Below are positions 8,712 through 17,731 of a stretch of 64,000 bases of DNA, in pieces. The first letter of the stretch is position 1; each line of letters begins with the position of its first letter. The position numbers and the translations under genes are program-made. Source of the stretch: Marisimplicoccus sp038147335 (GTDB lineage: Bacteria > Bacteroidota > Bacteroidia > Flavobacteriales > Flavobacteriaceae); contig JAYQTK010000006.1 of the NCBI GenBank assembly GCA_038147335.1, positions 1-64,000 on the forward strand, given 5' to 3'. The notes beneath the pieces were generated by a model, which worked only from the letters and a program-made list of their open reading frames with translations, was not told where the DNA came from and ran no database searches.

Positions 8712-9740
8712 ATGAAAGACGATCAATATTCATTACTAAAAGAAAAGATTAAATCTAACGATTTTAATAGTGTTTTTGTGCTTGTAGACGAAAACACGGA
8801 TAAGTATTGCTTAGAAATTTTTATCAATAAATCTGAAATAGATAATTATAATAAAATAGTTATCAAATCAGGTGAGGAAAATAAAAATATTGATACATGT
8901 ATTAAAATATGGAAAGAATTAAATTCACAAAAAGCAGATAGAAAATCACTTATAATTAATCTAGGAGGTGGTGTACTAACTGATATTGGTGGGTTTGTTG
9001 CATCAACCTATTTAAGAGGAATAGAATTTATAAATGTTCCTACAACTTTACTTGGAATGGTAGATGCAGCACATGGTGGAAAAACTGGAATTGATTTTTT
9101 GAGTTTAAAAAACCAAATAGGAGTCTTCAGTATGCCAATGGATGTAATACTAGACTCTGTTTATCTCAAGACGCTTTCTAAAGAAGAATATTTAAATGGA
9201 TATGCTGAAATATTCAAACATAGTTTTTTAACAAATTCAAGCGATTTAAATTTTAATTCATTGATTAAGCTTGATTTTTTTAATGATGTTGACTTCATAA
9301 TTAATAAGTATTCAGACATAAAGAATCAAATTGTAAAAATTGATAAATATGAATCTAATTTTAGAAAGGTTCTTAATCTTGGGCACACAATTGGGCATGC
9401 ATTGGAGTCTTATTCACATTTATCCAATAGTTTAGATGAGTTAAAACATGGGGAGGCAATAATAGTGGGGCTTATAACTGAATTATATATATCATATAGA
9501 CTAAATGATTTTCCTTTAGATACAGTAGGTAAACTAAAAGAAGTATCATTAAAGTATTTTAGTAGAATTAGTCTAACAGATAGTGATTTGAAAGGTGTAT
9601 ATGATCTTATGATTTTCGATAAAAAGAATGATAAAGGGTCTGTTAACTTCGTTCTCTTAGATAAAAGTGGAAAACCAATTATTGATCAAAAGGTTGATAA
9701 TGATATATTTATTGAAGCATTTGCCTATTACAATCAGTAA
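8712..9740 (+). CDS. aroB: 3-dehydroquinate synthase
   Basis: AroB closes DAHP to 3-dehydroquinate in the shikimate pathway using NAD and a divalent metal. Signatures are NLGGGVLTDIGGFVASTYLRG, VPTTLLGMVDAAHGGKTGID, and the metal ligands in NLGHTIGHALE and KHGEAI. The frame is open back to a TTG at 8685. That TTG forms the end of a perfect -7 promoter element, so I choose ATG 8712, giving 342 residues, a usual length. It diverges from proline dehydrogenase and its stop abuts the converging Lrp-family gene with no spacer. Confidence 0.94.
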   Translation: MKDDQYSLLKEKIKSNDFNSVFVLVDENTDKYCLEIFINKSEIDNYNKIVIKSGEENKNIDTCIKIWKELNSQKADRKSLIINLGGGVLTDIGGFVASTYLRGIEFINVPTTLLGMVDAAHGGKTGIDFLSLKNQIGVFSMPMDVILDSVYLKTLSKEEYLNGYAEIFKHSFLTNSSDLNFNSLIKLDFFNDVDFIINKYSDIKNQIVKIDKYESNFRKVLNLGHTIGHALESYSHLSNSLDELKHGEAIIVGLITELYISYRLNDFPLDTVGKLKEVSLKYFSRISLTDSDLKGVYDLMIFDKKNDKGSVNFVLLDKSGKPIIDQKVDNDIFIEAFAYYNQ

Positions 9741-10214
9741 CTAAAGCTCCTGAAAGATATTTTTCATTAATCTTTTCTTATCATTTATGCTCTCCTCAAG
9801 CGAGATCATAGTTTCAGTTCTTAATACTCCCTCTACATCATCAATCGAGAATATAATTTCTCTAGCATGCTCTGTCCCCTTTGCCCTTATTTTACAGAAA
9901 ATGTTGTATTTACCTGTAGTAATATGAGCTACAGTCACATAAGGCTTTTTCTTTAACTCTTCAATTATCTCATATGTTCTTCTTGATCTATCAATCAATA
10001 CACCTACATATGCAATAAAGTTATAGCCTAACATTTTATAGTCTAATGTTAATGAGGAGCCTTTAATAATTCCAAGATCTTCCATTTTTTTAACTCTAAC
10101 ATGTACTGTTCCTGCTGAAATAAGAAGCCTTTTAGCAATATCAGTGAAAGGAGTTCTTGTGTTATCTATTAATATATCTAGGATTTTTCTGTCGACGTCG
10201 TCTAATTTTTGCAT
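9741..10214 (-). CDS. Lrp/AsnC family transcriptional regulator
   Basis: This 157-residue protein has an N-terminal winged HTH (about residues 3-60, with TPFTDIAKRLLISAGTVHVRVKKME) and a C-terminal RAM/AsnC ligand-binding domain (about 70-150, including AHITTGKYNIFCKI). It probably senses an amino acid and controls amino acid metabolism. The nearby proline dehydrogenase is a plausible but unproven target. It converges on aroB with zero spacing. It is separated by about 210 AT-rich bases from the divergent XRE regulator gene. Confidence 0.9.
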   Translation of the reverse strand: MQKLDDVDRKILDILIDNTRTPFTDIAKRLLISAGTVHVRVKKMEDLGIIKGSSLTLDYKMLGYNFIAYVGVLIDRSRRTYEIIEELKKKPYVTVAHITTGKYNIFCKIRAKGTEHAREIIFSIDDVEGVLRTETMISLEESINDKKRLMKNIFQEL

Positions 10215-10332
10215 TTTGTTTGGAATTTTAGCTAAAATATTAAATTTTTTTTAACGTTTTCTCCATTTTCATTGAATTATCTATAGCTATTTCTTAAAAT
10301 CGTTGATTTTATTGCGAATTTTTTTATTTAAA

Positions 10333-10389
10333 TTTACAAATGTTCTTTAGTTTACAATTGTAAATTATATAAATATTGTATATTGTAAA
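10333..10389. promoter_or_regulatory. Cluster of TTTACAA/TTGTAAA operator half-sites
   Basis: Upstream of the XRE regulator lie TTTACAA at 10333-10339, a perfect 14-base palindrome TTTACAATTGTAAA at 10351-10364, TTGTA at 10376-10380 and TTGTAAA at 10383-10389. The palindrome 59 bases before the regulator's ATG suggests autoregulation. No binding data exist here, and AT-rich sequence raises the chance of spurious dyads. Confidence 0.45.
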
Positions 10390-10422
10390 TCAGTAAGTTA
10401 TAAAATATAAATAAAGTATTTA

Positions 10423-10794
10423 ATGAATAAAAAAAATATACTTAATAGAATAAAAAAAATTATATCAGATAATAATCTTAGTAATTCAGAATTTGCTGAA
10501 AAAATAGGAATCCCTAAATCATCTGTCACTCACCTACTCTCTGAGAGAAACAATCCTAGTTTAGATGTAATTATTAAAATTTCAGAAACTTTCGAACATA
10601 TATCTACAGATTATTTAATATTTGGCTATGAAAATGATACAGAAACACCCTCAGAGCCGTTAAATAACCTATTTGATGATTTAGATGAGAAAACTTCTGA
10701 AGATTCTGTTAAAGATTCTAATAATAACATAAAATCTATTATTCTTATCTACGAAAACAATAAATTTGAACAAATTGATAAGATAAAAGATTGA
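10423..10794 (+). CDS. XRE-family helix-turn-helix regulator
   Basis: This 123-residue protein has a Cro/C1-type HTH at about residues 8-65, with LSNSEFAEKIGIPKSSVTHL as the recognition region and NPSLDVIIKISETF behind it. Its C-terminal half is acidic and probably flexible (DDLDEKTSEDSVKDSNNN). The regulated genes are unknown. Repeated TTTACAA half-sites just upstream suggest it binds its own promoter. It overlaps the next small lipoprotein gene by 4 bases (TTGA), so the two are made together. Confidence 0.85.
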   Translation: MNKKNILNRIKKIISDNNLSNSEFAEKIGIPKSSVTHLLSERNNPSLDVIIKISETFEHISTDYLIFGYENDTETPSEPLNNLFDDLDEKTSEDSVKDSNNNIKSIILIYENNKFEQIDKIKD

Positions 10795-11162
10795 AAAAGG
10801 TAATAATACTCTCATTTCTGTTTATATCATGCTATAGCGTAGAAAGAGATTGCATAGAATTTAGAACTGGATCTTTTGAATTTAGCACCTCAATAAATGA
10901 TTCTATTGTTAAATCAACATTTATTAGAACTGATAATTATGAAATAGAGCAGTTTAAAGGTGTAAAAGACTCATCTACAATAAGATGGGTTAATGAGTGT
11001 GAATTTATCTTAACAAAGATTAATCCAAAGACTAATCAAGAGAAAAGGCCAATTAGAATTAAAATTTTAAGAACTTACGGTAATTCATATGACTTTGAAT
11101 ACTCTCAGGTAAATAATCCTCAGAAAATAAACAGAGGAACTGTTAATAAAATATCAGATTAA
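10791..11162 (+). CDS. Small conserved lipoprotein encoded beside parC
   Basis: This 123-residue protein starts at a TTG that overlaps the stop of the XRE gene. It has a lipoprotein-type signal (MKKVIILSFLFISC, Cys14). The mature part includes RDCIEFRTGSFEF, STIRWVNECEFILTKINPK and NRGTVNKISD. As I recall it, similar flavobacterial proteins are sometimes labelled DNA topoisomerase IV only because they sit next to parC. Nothing here resembles a topoisomerase. It converges on parC with a 4-base overlap. The function is unknown. Confidence 0.75.
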   Translation: MKKVIILSFLFISCYSVERDCIEFRTGSFEFSTSINDSIVKSTFIRTDNYEIEQFKGVKDSSTIRWVNECEFILTKINPKTNQEKRPIRIKILRTYGNSYDFEYSQVNNPQKINRGTVNKISD

Positions 11163-13234
11163 AATTCAAGCTTTGTTTGAGTCTCATCATCATTTGACTG
11201 AACCTGTTGCTCATCATTTACCTCAATCTGTTTAATCTTCTTGATTTTCTCGCCTATTTTATTTTTTTCCTTGTAAGAAATTTTCCTAACGTTATATTTA
11301 GTTACAATATTTCCTTTACTGTCCCTTCCCTTAGTAGTTAGATCAGCAAAATCAAGTTCCCATTTTAGTTTTTTAAGAGAAGCACGTTTTCTTAAATATA
11401 CAGTTACTACATCTGCCTCATCTTTACTATTCTCTGAAAAGTATAAAACTTCAGAGCCTTCTTTTCCCTGAGTAAGATTATAGTCCTTATCTCTTATAAC
11501 ACCTGATATCTTAAATCTTTTCATATATGAAGTACCATTTTTACCATCTCTATAAATAAGATTATAAACGGTCTCCTTAGATTTTGAGTTAAAAAGTGAT
11601 ACATGTAGAATATCTCTTCCTACAAATAACTTACTATCAACTTTAACAACCTTCATAATACCATCAGATGTAAACACAATAACATCATCAAGGTCAGAAC
11701 AATCACAGACAAATTCATCCTTTTTAAGAGATGTGCCAACAAATCCTTCAGCCTTATTAACATATAGTTTGTAATTTTTAATTGATATGGTTTTCTTATC
11801 TAGTTCATCAAACTCATCAATTTTAGTCTTTCTTTTTCTGTCTTTTCCATAATGTTTCTTTAGATGTGTAAAATATTGTATTGTATAATCAACAAGATGA
11901 TTAAGGTTATTTTTCACCTCTTCTATATTAACTTCGATGCTATCAAGCTTGTCTTTAACCTTATCTAAATCAAATTTTGAAATCTTTCTAATTGGAATTT
12001 CGGTTAGTTTTTTGATATCATCAACTGTAACATCTTTTTTTAATTTACTTTTAAATGGTTCCAAACCAGAGTCTATAGTAGACAAAACTTCATCCCATGT
12101 TGTCTTTTCCTCAATATCTCTATATATTCTATTTTCTATAAATATTCTTTCAAGTGATATAGAGTGCCACTGATTTTCTAGTTCATTTAATTGAATTTCC
12201 AGTTCTTTCTTGAGTAAATCTTTAGTATTATCTGTAGATATTTTTAAAATATCTCTTACACCTAAAAATTGAGGCTTATTGTCTGATATAATGCAACACA
12301 AAGGAGAAATGGATACTTCACATTGAGTAAATGCGAATAATGAATCAATAGTCTTTTGAATCGATGCACCAGATGGTAAATAAACTAATATTTCAACTTC
12401 AGCTGATGTATTATCCTCAATTTTTTTGATTTTAACTTTACCTTTTTCAGAGGCTTTAATTATCGACTCAATTAAAGATGCTGTAGTAGTTCCATAAGGT
12501 ATCTCCTTTATTATTATAGTATTTTTATCGTACTTCTCTACAGTTGCCCTTACTTTAACCCTACCTCCTCTATTTCCATCATTATAATTTGAAACATCGA
12601 TGCTACCACCAGTTTGAAAATCAGGGAAGAGTTTAAAACTTCTTCCTTTTAAGTATTTGACACTTCCATCAATTAGTTCATTGAAATTATGAGGTAGTAT
12701 TTTGGTGGAAAGTCCTACAGCTATACCTTCAGCACCTTGAGCTAATAATAATGGAAATTTTACTGGTAAATGAATAGGCTCTTTTTTTCTACCGTCATAT
12801 GAAAGTTGCCAATTAGTTGTTTTTGGATTAAAAACAACCTCTAATGCAAATTTTGATAATCTTGCTTCAATATAACGAGAAGCTGCAGCTCTATCGCCAG
12901 TATATATATTTCCCCAATTCCCTTGCATATCAATTAGCAACTCCTTTTGCCCTACTTGAACAATGGCGTCAGATATACTTGCATCTCCGTGAGGATGATA
13001 TTGCATAGTGTGACCAACAATATTTGCAACTTTATTATATCTTCCATCCTCTAAATCAAACATTGAGTGAAGAATTCTTCTTTGAACTGGTTTTAAACCA
13101 TCCATTAAATCAGGAACAGCTCTCTCAAGAATTACATAGGAAGCATAATCAAGGAACCATTCCTTGTACATACCTCCAACTTTAGTGAGGTAATTTGAAT
13201 CTTCTGTATTTATATTATCATTTATATCACTCAT
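11159..13234 (-). CDS. parC: DNA topoisomerase IV subunit A, short C-terminal domain
   Basis: ParC cuts and rejoins DNA during chromosome decatenation. The breakage-reunion domain is complete: the N-terminal WFLDYASYVILERAVP and GLKPVQRRILHSM, and the catalytic Tyr in DRAAASRYIEARLSKF. The tower, coiled-coil arms and GyrA-box-like region follow. I start at ATG 13234 (MSDINDN), an 8-base overlap with parE, giving 691 residues. The ATG at 13246 is possible. Flavobacterial ParC proteins I know are near 850-900 residues. This one stops after NVRKISYKEK plus a short charged tail, so the last part of the beta-pinwheel is missing. Confidence 0.92.
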   Translation of the reverse strand: MSDINDNINTEDSNYLTKVGGMYKEWFLDYASYVILERAVPDLMDGLKPVQRRILHSMFDLEDGRYNKVANIVGHTMQYHPHGDASISDAIVQVGQKELLIDMQGNWGNIYTGDRAAASRYIEARLSKFALEVVFNPKTTNWQLSYDGRKKEPIHLPVKFPLLLAQGAEGIAVGLSTKILPHNFNELIDGSVKYLKGRSFKLFPDFQTGGSIDVSNYNDGNRGGRVKVRATVEKYDKNTIIIKEIPYGTTTASLIESIIKASEKGKVKIKKIEDNTSAEVEILVYLPSGASIQKTIDSLFAFTQCEVSISPLCCIISDNKPQFLGVRDILKISTDNTKDLLKKELEIQLNELENQWHSISLERIFIENRIYRDIEEKTTWDEVLSTIDSGLEPFKSKLKKDVTVDDIKKLTEIPIRKISKFDLDKVKDKLDSIEVNIEEVKNNLNHLVDYTIQYFTHLKKHYGKDRKRKTKIDEFDELDKKTISIKNYKLYVNKAEGFVGTSLKKDEFVCDCSDLDDVIVFTSDGIMKVVKVDSKLFVGRDILHVSLFNSKSKETVYNLIYRDGKNGTSYMKRFKISGVIRDKDYNLTQGKEGSEVLYFSENSKDEADVVTVYLRKRASLKKLKWELDFADLTTKGRDSKGNIVTKYNVRKISYKEKNKIGEKIKKIKQIEVNDEQQVQSNDDETQTKLEF

Positions 13235-15089
13235 CAGAATTATCATTTAGAAGATCTAGTTCGACCTTGAGGTTTTCAATAATAAACTGTTGTCTATCTG
13301 GAGTGTTTTTACCCATGTAGAAACTTAAAAGATTTTCAATTGTAGTTGAGTGGTCAATAACTACAGGGTCTAACCTCATGTCATCACCAATAAAGTTTTT
13401 AAATTCATCAGGAGAAATTTCACCAAGACCTTTAAATCTAGTTATTTCAAACTTACCATTAGATGAGTTTAAAATTTCATTTTTCTCTGATTCACTGTAA
13501 CAATAATGAGTTTTTTCCTTGTTTCTAACTCTAAAAATTGGTGTTTGAAGTATATAAAGATGGCCGTTCTTTATTAACTCAGGGAAGAATTGTAAGAAAA
13601 ATGTTATAATCAAAAGTCTAATATGCATTCCGTCAACATCTGCATCCGTTGCAATAACAATATTATTATACCTAAGATCTTCCATGCTATTCTCAATGTT
13701 TAGAGCAGCCTGCAACAGATTAAACTCCTCGTTTTCATATACAATTTTTTTTGTCATTCCATATGAGTTAAGGGGTTTACCTCTTAAACTAAATACAGCT
13801 TGAGTATTTACATCTCTTGATTTTGTTATAGATCCACTGGCAGAATCACCCTCTGTTATAAAAATTGTTGAGTCAAGTCTATTTGATTTTTTTAATTCAT
13901 TCAAATGAACTCTACAATCTCTTAGCTTTTTGTTGTGAAGGTTTGCTTTTTTTGCTCTTTCCCTGGCAAGTTTTCTAATACCCGATAACTCTTTTCTTTC
14001 CCTTTCAGCTTGAACAATTTTACTTTGGATAGAATCTGCAATTTCAGGGTTTTTATGTAAATAATTATCTAAATTTTTCTTTATAAAGTCATTGATAAAT
14101 ACTCTTACTGACTTTAGTCCTTTACCCATTTCAGTTGATCCTAATTTGGTTTTTGTCTGTGATTCAAAAACAGGCTCCATTACTTTAATGCTAATTGCAG
14201 ATATTATTGATTTTCTTACATCTGATGAATCATAGTTCTTACCATAAAACTCTCTAATTGTTTTAACAAGTGCTTCTCTAAATGCTGCTTGATGTGTTCC
14301 ACCCTGTACAGTATATTGACCATTAACAAAAGAGTAGTATTCTTCACTGTATTGTGTTTTTGAGTGAGTTATAGCTATTTCAATATCATCACCTTTTAAA
14401 TGAATAATTGGATATAAAAAATCTTGAGTATTCGACTGATCTTCAATTAAATCTTTTAAACCAGAGTCTGAGACAAACTTAACACCATTAAGTTTTATAG
14501 TAAGTCCTGGGTTAAGATATACATAGAACTTTATCATTTTTTCTACATATTCCAACCTATATCTATAATTCTTAAAAATGGATTTATCAGGAGAAAACTC
14601 TACATATGTTCCGTTTTTATCCTCTGAGTTGTTCATCTCCTCATTAACTAATACGCCCAATTCAAAATCAGCAGACTTACTTTTACCATCTCTTGTTGAT
14701 AAAACTTTAAAAGAAGAGGATAAAGCGTTTACAGCTTTTGTTCCAACACCATTAAGTCCAACAGATTTCTTAAATGCTCTTGTATCATATTTACCTCCAG
14801 TATTCATTTTTGATACAACATCAACTACTTTTCCTATTGGTATACCTCTTCCATAATCTCTAACAGAAACAAGATCTTCATCAATTTTAATGTCAATAAC
14901 TTTTCCTTCACCCATCACAAATTCATCTACACAATTGTCAATAATCTCTTTAAGAAGAACATATATTCCATCATCAGGTGAAGATCCATCACCAGACTTA
15001 CCAATATACATACCTGGTCTAAGCCTTATATGCTCTCTCCAGTCTAAAGATTTTATATTTTCTTCTGTATAATTTGATGTATTAGCCAT
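13227..15089 (-). CDS. parE: DNA topoisomerase IV subunit B
   Basis: ParE is the ATPase partner of ParC. The 620-residue protein has the GHKL ATPase domain (HIRLRPGMYIG, LKEIIDNCVDEF, DYGRGIPIG, TGGKYDTRAFKKSVGLNGVG). The transducer domain contains FVNGQYTVQGGTHQAAF, and the TOPRIM domain has FITEGDSASGS and IATDADVDGMHIRLL. The C-terminal RFKGLGE is also present. The motif set indicates ParE rather than GyrB, consistent with parC directly downstream. It is the third gene of a ferredoxin-ychF-parE-parC operon, 13 bases after ychF. Confidence 0.95.
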   Translation of the reverse strand: MANTSNYTEENIKSLDWREHIRLRPGMYIGKSGDGSSPDDGIYVLLKEIIDNCVDEFVMGEGKVIDIKIDEDLVSVRDYGRGIPIGKVVDVVSKMNTGGKYDTRAFKKSVGLNGVGTKAVNALSSSFKVLSTRDGKSKSADFELGVLVNEEMNNSEDKNGTYVEFSPDKSIFKNYRYRLEYVEKMIKFYVYLNPGLTIKLNGVKFVSDSGLKDLIEDQSNTQDFLYPIIHLKGDDIEIAITHSKTQYSEEYYSFVNGQYTVQGGTHQAAFREALVKTIREFYGKNYDSSDVRKSIISAISIKVMEPVFESQTKTKLGSTEMGKGLKSVRVFINDFIKKNLDNYLHKNPEIADSIQSKIVQAERERKELSGIRKLARERAKKANLHNKKLRDCRVHLNELKKSNRLDSTIFITEGDSASGSITKSRDVNTQAVFSLRGKPLNSYGMTKKIVYENEEFNLLQAALNIENSMEDLRYNNIVIATDADVDGMHIRLLIITFFLQFFPELIKNGHLYILQTPIFRVRNKEKTHYCYSESEKNEILNSSNGKFEITRFKGLGEISPDEFKNFIGDDMRLDPVVIDHSTTIENLLSFYMGKNTPDRQQFIIENLKVELDLLNDNSDE

Positions 15090-15102
15090 TTTTATAAATA
15101 TA

Positions 15103-16194
15103 CTAAATGTTAAATCTAAAGTGCATTATATCTCCGTCTGAAACAATATATTCCTTCCCTTCAAGTCTCATTTTACCTGCTTCTTTAACTTTTAACTCAG
15201 AACCTAATTCTATATAATCATTATAACTTATAACTTCAGCACAAATAAATCCCTTCTGAAAATCAGTATGAATTTGACCTGCTGCATCATAAGCTGAATC
15301 TCCAATTTTAATTGTCCATCCTCTAACTTCTTTCTCTCCAGCAGTAAAGTATGAATGGAGATTTAATAATTTATATGATGCTCTAATTAATTTATTTGAC
15401 CCTGATTCTTCTAACCCCAAGTCATCAAGGAACATCTGTTTCTCATCTAAAGAATCAAGTTCATTAATTTCAGATTCAATCTTAGCAGAAATAATTATAA
15501 CATCTGAACTTTTATCATGAACTTCTTTTTTAACCATTTCTACGTAATCATTACCGTCAACGACATCTGATTCTCCTACATTACATACATAAAGGATTGG
15601 TTTAAAAGAAATAAGTTCTAAAGGTTTTATAAAATCTTTAAATTCATCTTCAGAGTAATCATCTAAGTTAACTTTAGTGCTTTCTAAGGATAATTTGACT
15701 CTCTCTAAGACTTCAATTTCTTTTTTTGCTTCATTACCACCTGATCTTAGTGTTTTTTTTACTTTATCTAACCTCTTATCTACAATTTCAATATCTTTCA
15801 TTATAAGCTCATATTCTACAACTTCTCTATCAGACAACGGATTAATTTTTCCATCTACATGAACTACATTTGGATCGTCAAAACATCTTAAAACATGAAT
15901 TATGGCATCTGTTTCCCTAATATTAGACAAAAATTTATTCCCAAGACCTTCACCTTTACTTGCACCTTTAACTAAACCTGCGATATCAACAATTTTAACA
16001 GTTGTGGGAATTAACTTTTCTGGGCTTATAAGTTTATTAAGAGCATCTAATCTTTTGTCAGGAACATTAACAATACTAACATTAGGGTCAATAGTACAGA
16101 ATGGGTAATTCTCACTTTGAGCTTTACTTTGAGATAGACAATTAAAAAGAGTTGATTTACCTACATTGGGTAATCCTACAATTCCTACTTTCAT
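15103..16194 (-). CDS. ychF: Redox-regulated ribosome-binding ATPase YchF
   Basis: YchF is an Obg-family P-loop ATPase that binds ribosomes and is linked to the oxidative stress response. The 363-residue protein has GLPNVGKSTLFNCLS (G1), NYPFCTIDPN, DIAGLVKGASKGEGLGNKFL (G3), a coiled-coil insertion (about residues 130-190), and a C-terminal TGS domain with the ending VSDGDIMHFRFNI. Length and motifs are standard. It lies 3 bases after the ferredoxin gene and 13 bases before parE. Confidence 0.95.
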   Translation of the reverse strand: MKVGIVGLPNVGKSTLFNCLSQSKAQSENYPFCTIDPNVSIVNVPDKRLDALNKLISPEKLIPTTVKIVDIAGLVKGASKGEGLGNKFLSNIRETDAIIHVLRCFDDPNVVHVDGKINPLSDREVVEYELIMKDIEIVDKRLDKVKKTLRSGGNEAKKEIEVLERVKLSLESTKVNLDDYSEDEFKDFIKPLELISFKPILYVCNVGESDVVDGNDYVEMVKKEVHDKSSDVIIISAKIESEINELDSLDEKQMFLDDLGLEESGSNKLIRASYKLLNLHSYFTAGEKEVRGWTIKIGDSAYDAAGQIHTDFQKGFICAEVISYNDYIELGSELKVKEAGKMRLEGKEYIVSDGDIMHFRFNI

Positions 16195-16197
16195 TAA

Positions 16198-16545
16198 TTA
16201 TTCATGCATAAATTTCTGTTTTGACAAGAGTTCGTTCTCTGTCTCAACATTATTTTCATCAGGCACACAGCAATCCACAGGACAAACAGCTGCACATTGA
16301 GGTTCTTCATGAAATCCCATACACTCAGTACATTTATCAGGAACGATGAAATAAACTTCATCTGATATTGGTGAGTTTATACTTTCAGAGTTAACCTTTT
16401 TACCATTAGGTAAAACTACATCACCTTTTAAGTTAGTACCCTTACTGTAATCCCAGGATTCTTGACCTTCATAAATTGCATTATTTGGACATTCAGGCTC
16501 ACAAGCCCCGCAATTTATACACTCGTCTGTTATTATTATTGCCAT
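16198..16545 (-). CDS. 4Fe-4S dicluster ferredoxin
   Basis: This 115-residue ferredoxin has two cluster motifs: CINCGACEPECPNNAI near residue 9 and CTECMGFHEEPQCAAVCPVDCC near residue 72. A roughly 45-residue insert separates them. The second motif has the enlarged C-x2-C-x8-C-x3-C spacing of the YfhL/Alvin type with a C-terminal extension. It transfers electrons in the cytoplasm; its partner enzyme is unknown. It heads the operon with ychF, parE and parC and diverges from serC. A TAnnTTTG element lies 11 bases before the ATG. Confidence 0.92.
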   Translation of the reverse strand: MAIIITDECINCGACEPECPNNAIYEGQESWDYSKGTNLKGDVVLPNGKKVNSESINSPISDEVYFIVPDKCTECMGFHEEPQCAAVCPVDCCVPDENNVETENELLSKQKFMHE

Positions 16546-16556
16546 ATTATTTTGAG

Positions 16557-16564
16557 CAAAAATA
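16557..16564 (-). promoter_or_regulatory. -7 promoter element of the ferredoxin-ychF-parE-parC operon
   Basis: The minus strand reads TATTTTTG, a match to TAnnTTTG, 11 bases upstream of the ferredoxin ATG. On the opposite strand the serC start is preceded by GATATTTG (16643-16650), a one-mismatch version. Confidence 0.5.
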
Positions 16565-16659
16565 ACATCTATTGTTTAATCTTTGTTAACAATTTTTACA
16601 TAATTTAAAATTGTCTATTATTGGTTATTAACACAGAGTTTAGATATTTGCATTGATTT

Positions 16660-17730
16660 ATGAAAAATAAAGTACATAATTTCAGTGCTGGCCCCTCAAT
16701 CCTCCCTCATATAGTTTTTGAACAAGCTTCATCAGCAATAAATAATTTTAATAACTCTGGGTTATCAATATTAGAAATTTCCCATAGGAGCAAAGATTTT
16801 ATTGAGGTATTGGAGGAGGCAAGATCTATTTCACTTGATCTTGCATCATTAAATAAAGATGATTATTCTTGTCTTTTTCTTCAAGGAGGTGCAAGCATGC
16901 AATTTTTAATGGTAGCCTATAATTTTTTAAATAGCAAAGCAGGTTATGTAAATACTGGAAGTTGGTCAACAAAAGCTATTAAAGAAGCAAAAATGTTTGG
17001 AGATGTATCTGAAATTGCATCTTCTGCAGATAAAAACTTCAATTATATACCTAATTTATCAAATATTAATGATGATTTTGATTATGTCCACATCACATCA
17101 AATAATACAATATTTGGCACTCAATTTCATTCATTCCCAGAAACTGCCTCTCCTTTATTTGCTGATATGAGTTCTGATATTTTTTCAAGAAATATTAATT
17201 TTTCAAAATTTGATTTAATATATGCAGGTGCTCAGAAGAATCTAGGTCCTGCTGGGGTTACTATGGTTTTAATTAAAAACCAATTATTAGATATGATTAA
17301 AAGAGATGTACCTTCCATGCTAAGCTACAAGGTTCATATTGACAAGGATAGTTCTTTTAATACTCCACCAGTTTTCTCAATATTTTCTGTATTGATAAAT
17401 TTAAGACATATTAAATCTGAAGGTTTAGACAGTATAGAGAAAAAAAATTCAGAAAAATCTAAGTTGATATATGATGAAATTGATAGGAATAAATGTTTTA
17501 TTGGATTTTCAGACAATAATGATAGAAGTCATATGAATGCAACATTTAATTTAGCGGATGGTTATGATGCTGATTTATTTAAAAGCATATGCTCTGATAA
17601 TAATATTTCTGGAATTAACGGACATAGATCCGTTGGAGGTTTCAGAGCTTCTATTTACAATGCACTAGATATTGAAAGTGTTAAAACTCTAATAACTTGT
17701 ATGAAAGAATTTGAATCAAACTATAACTAA
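16660..17730 (+). CDS. serC: Phosphoserine aminotransferase
   Basis: SerC is a PLP enzyme that converts 3-phosphohydroxypyruvate to phosphoserine and also acts in pyridoxal phosphate synthesis in some bacteria. The 356-residue protein shows HNFSAGPSILP at the start, FLQGGASMQF, the TSNNTIFGTQF region, and the PLP lysine in YAGAQKNLGPAGVT (near residue 193). The C-terminal GHRSVGGFRASIYNA is also present. It is followed directly by serA, so serine synthesis from glycolysis is encoded here apart from the phosphatase. Confidence 0.95.
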   Translation: MKNKVHNFSAGPSILPHIVFEQASSAINNFNNSGLSILEISHRSKDFIEVLEEARSISLDLASLNKDDYSCLFLQGGASMQFLMVAYNFLNSKAGYVNTGSWSTKAIKEAKMFGDVSEIASSADKNFNYIPNLSNINDDFDYVHITSNNTIFGTQFHSFPETASPLFADMSSDIFSRNINFSKFDLIYAGAQKNLGPAGVTMVLIKNQLLDMIKRDVPSMLSYKVHIDKDSSFNTPPVFSIFSVLINLRHIKSEGLDSIEKKNSEKSKLIYDEIDRNKCFIGFSDNNDRSHMNATFNLADGYDADLFKSICSDNNISGINGHRSVGGFRASIYNALDIESVKTLITCMKEFESNYN

Positions 17731-17731
17731 T

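Noticed and set aside
10791..11162. Small protein beside parC as a topoisomerase subunit
   Set aside because: It has a lipobox and no topoisomerase motif; the name sometimes used comes only from its position.
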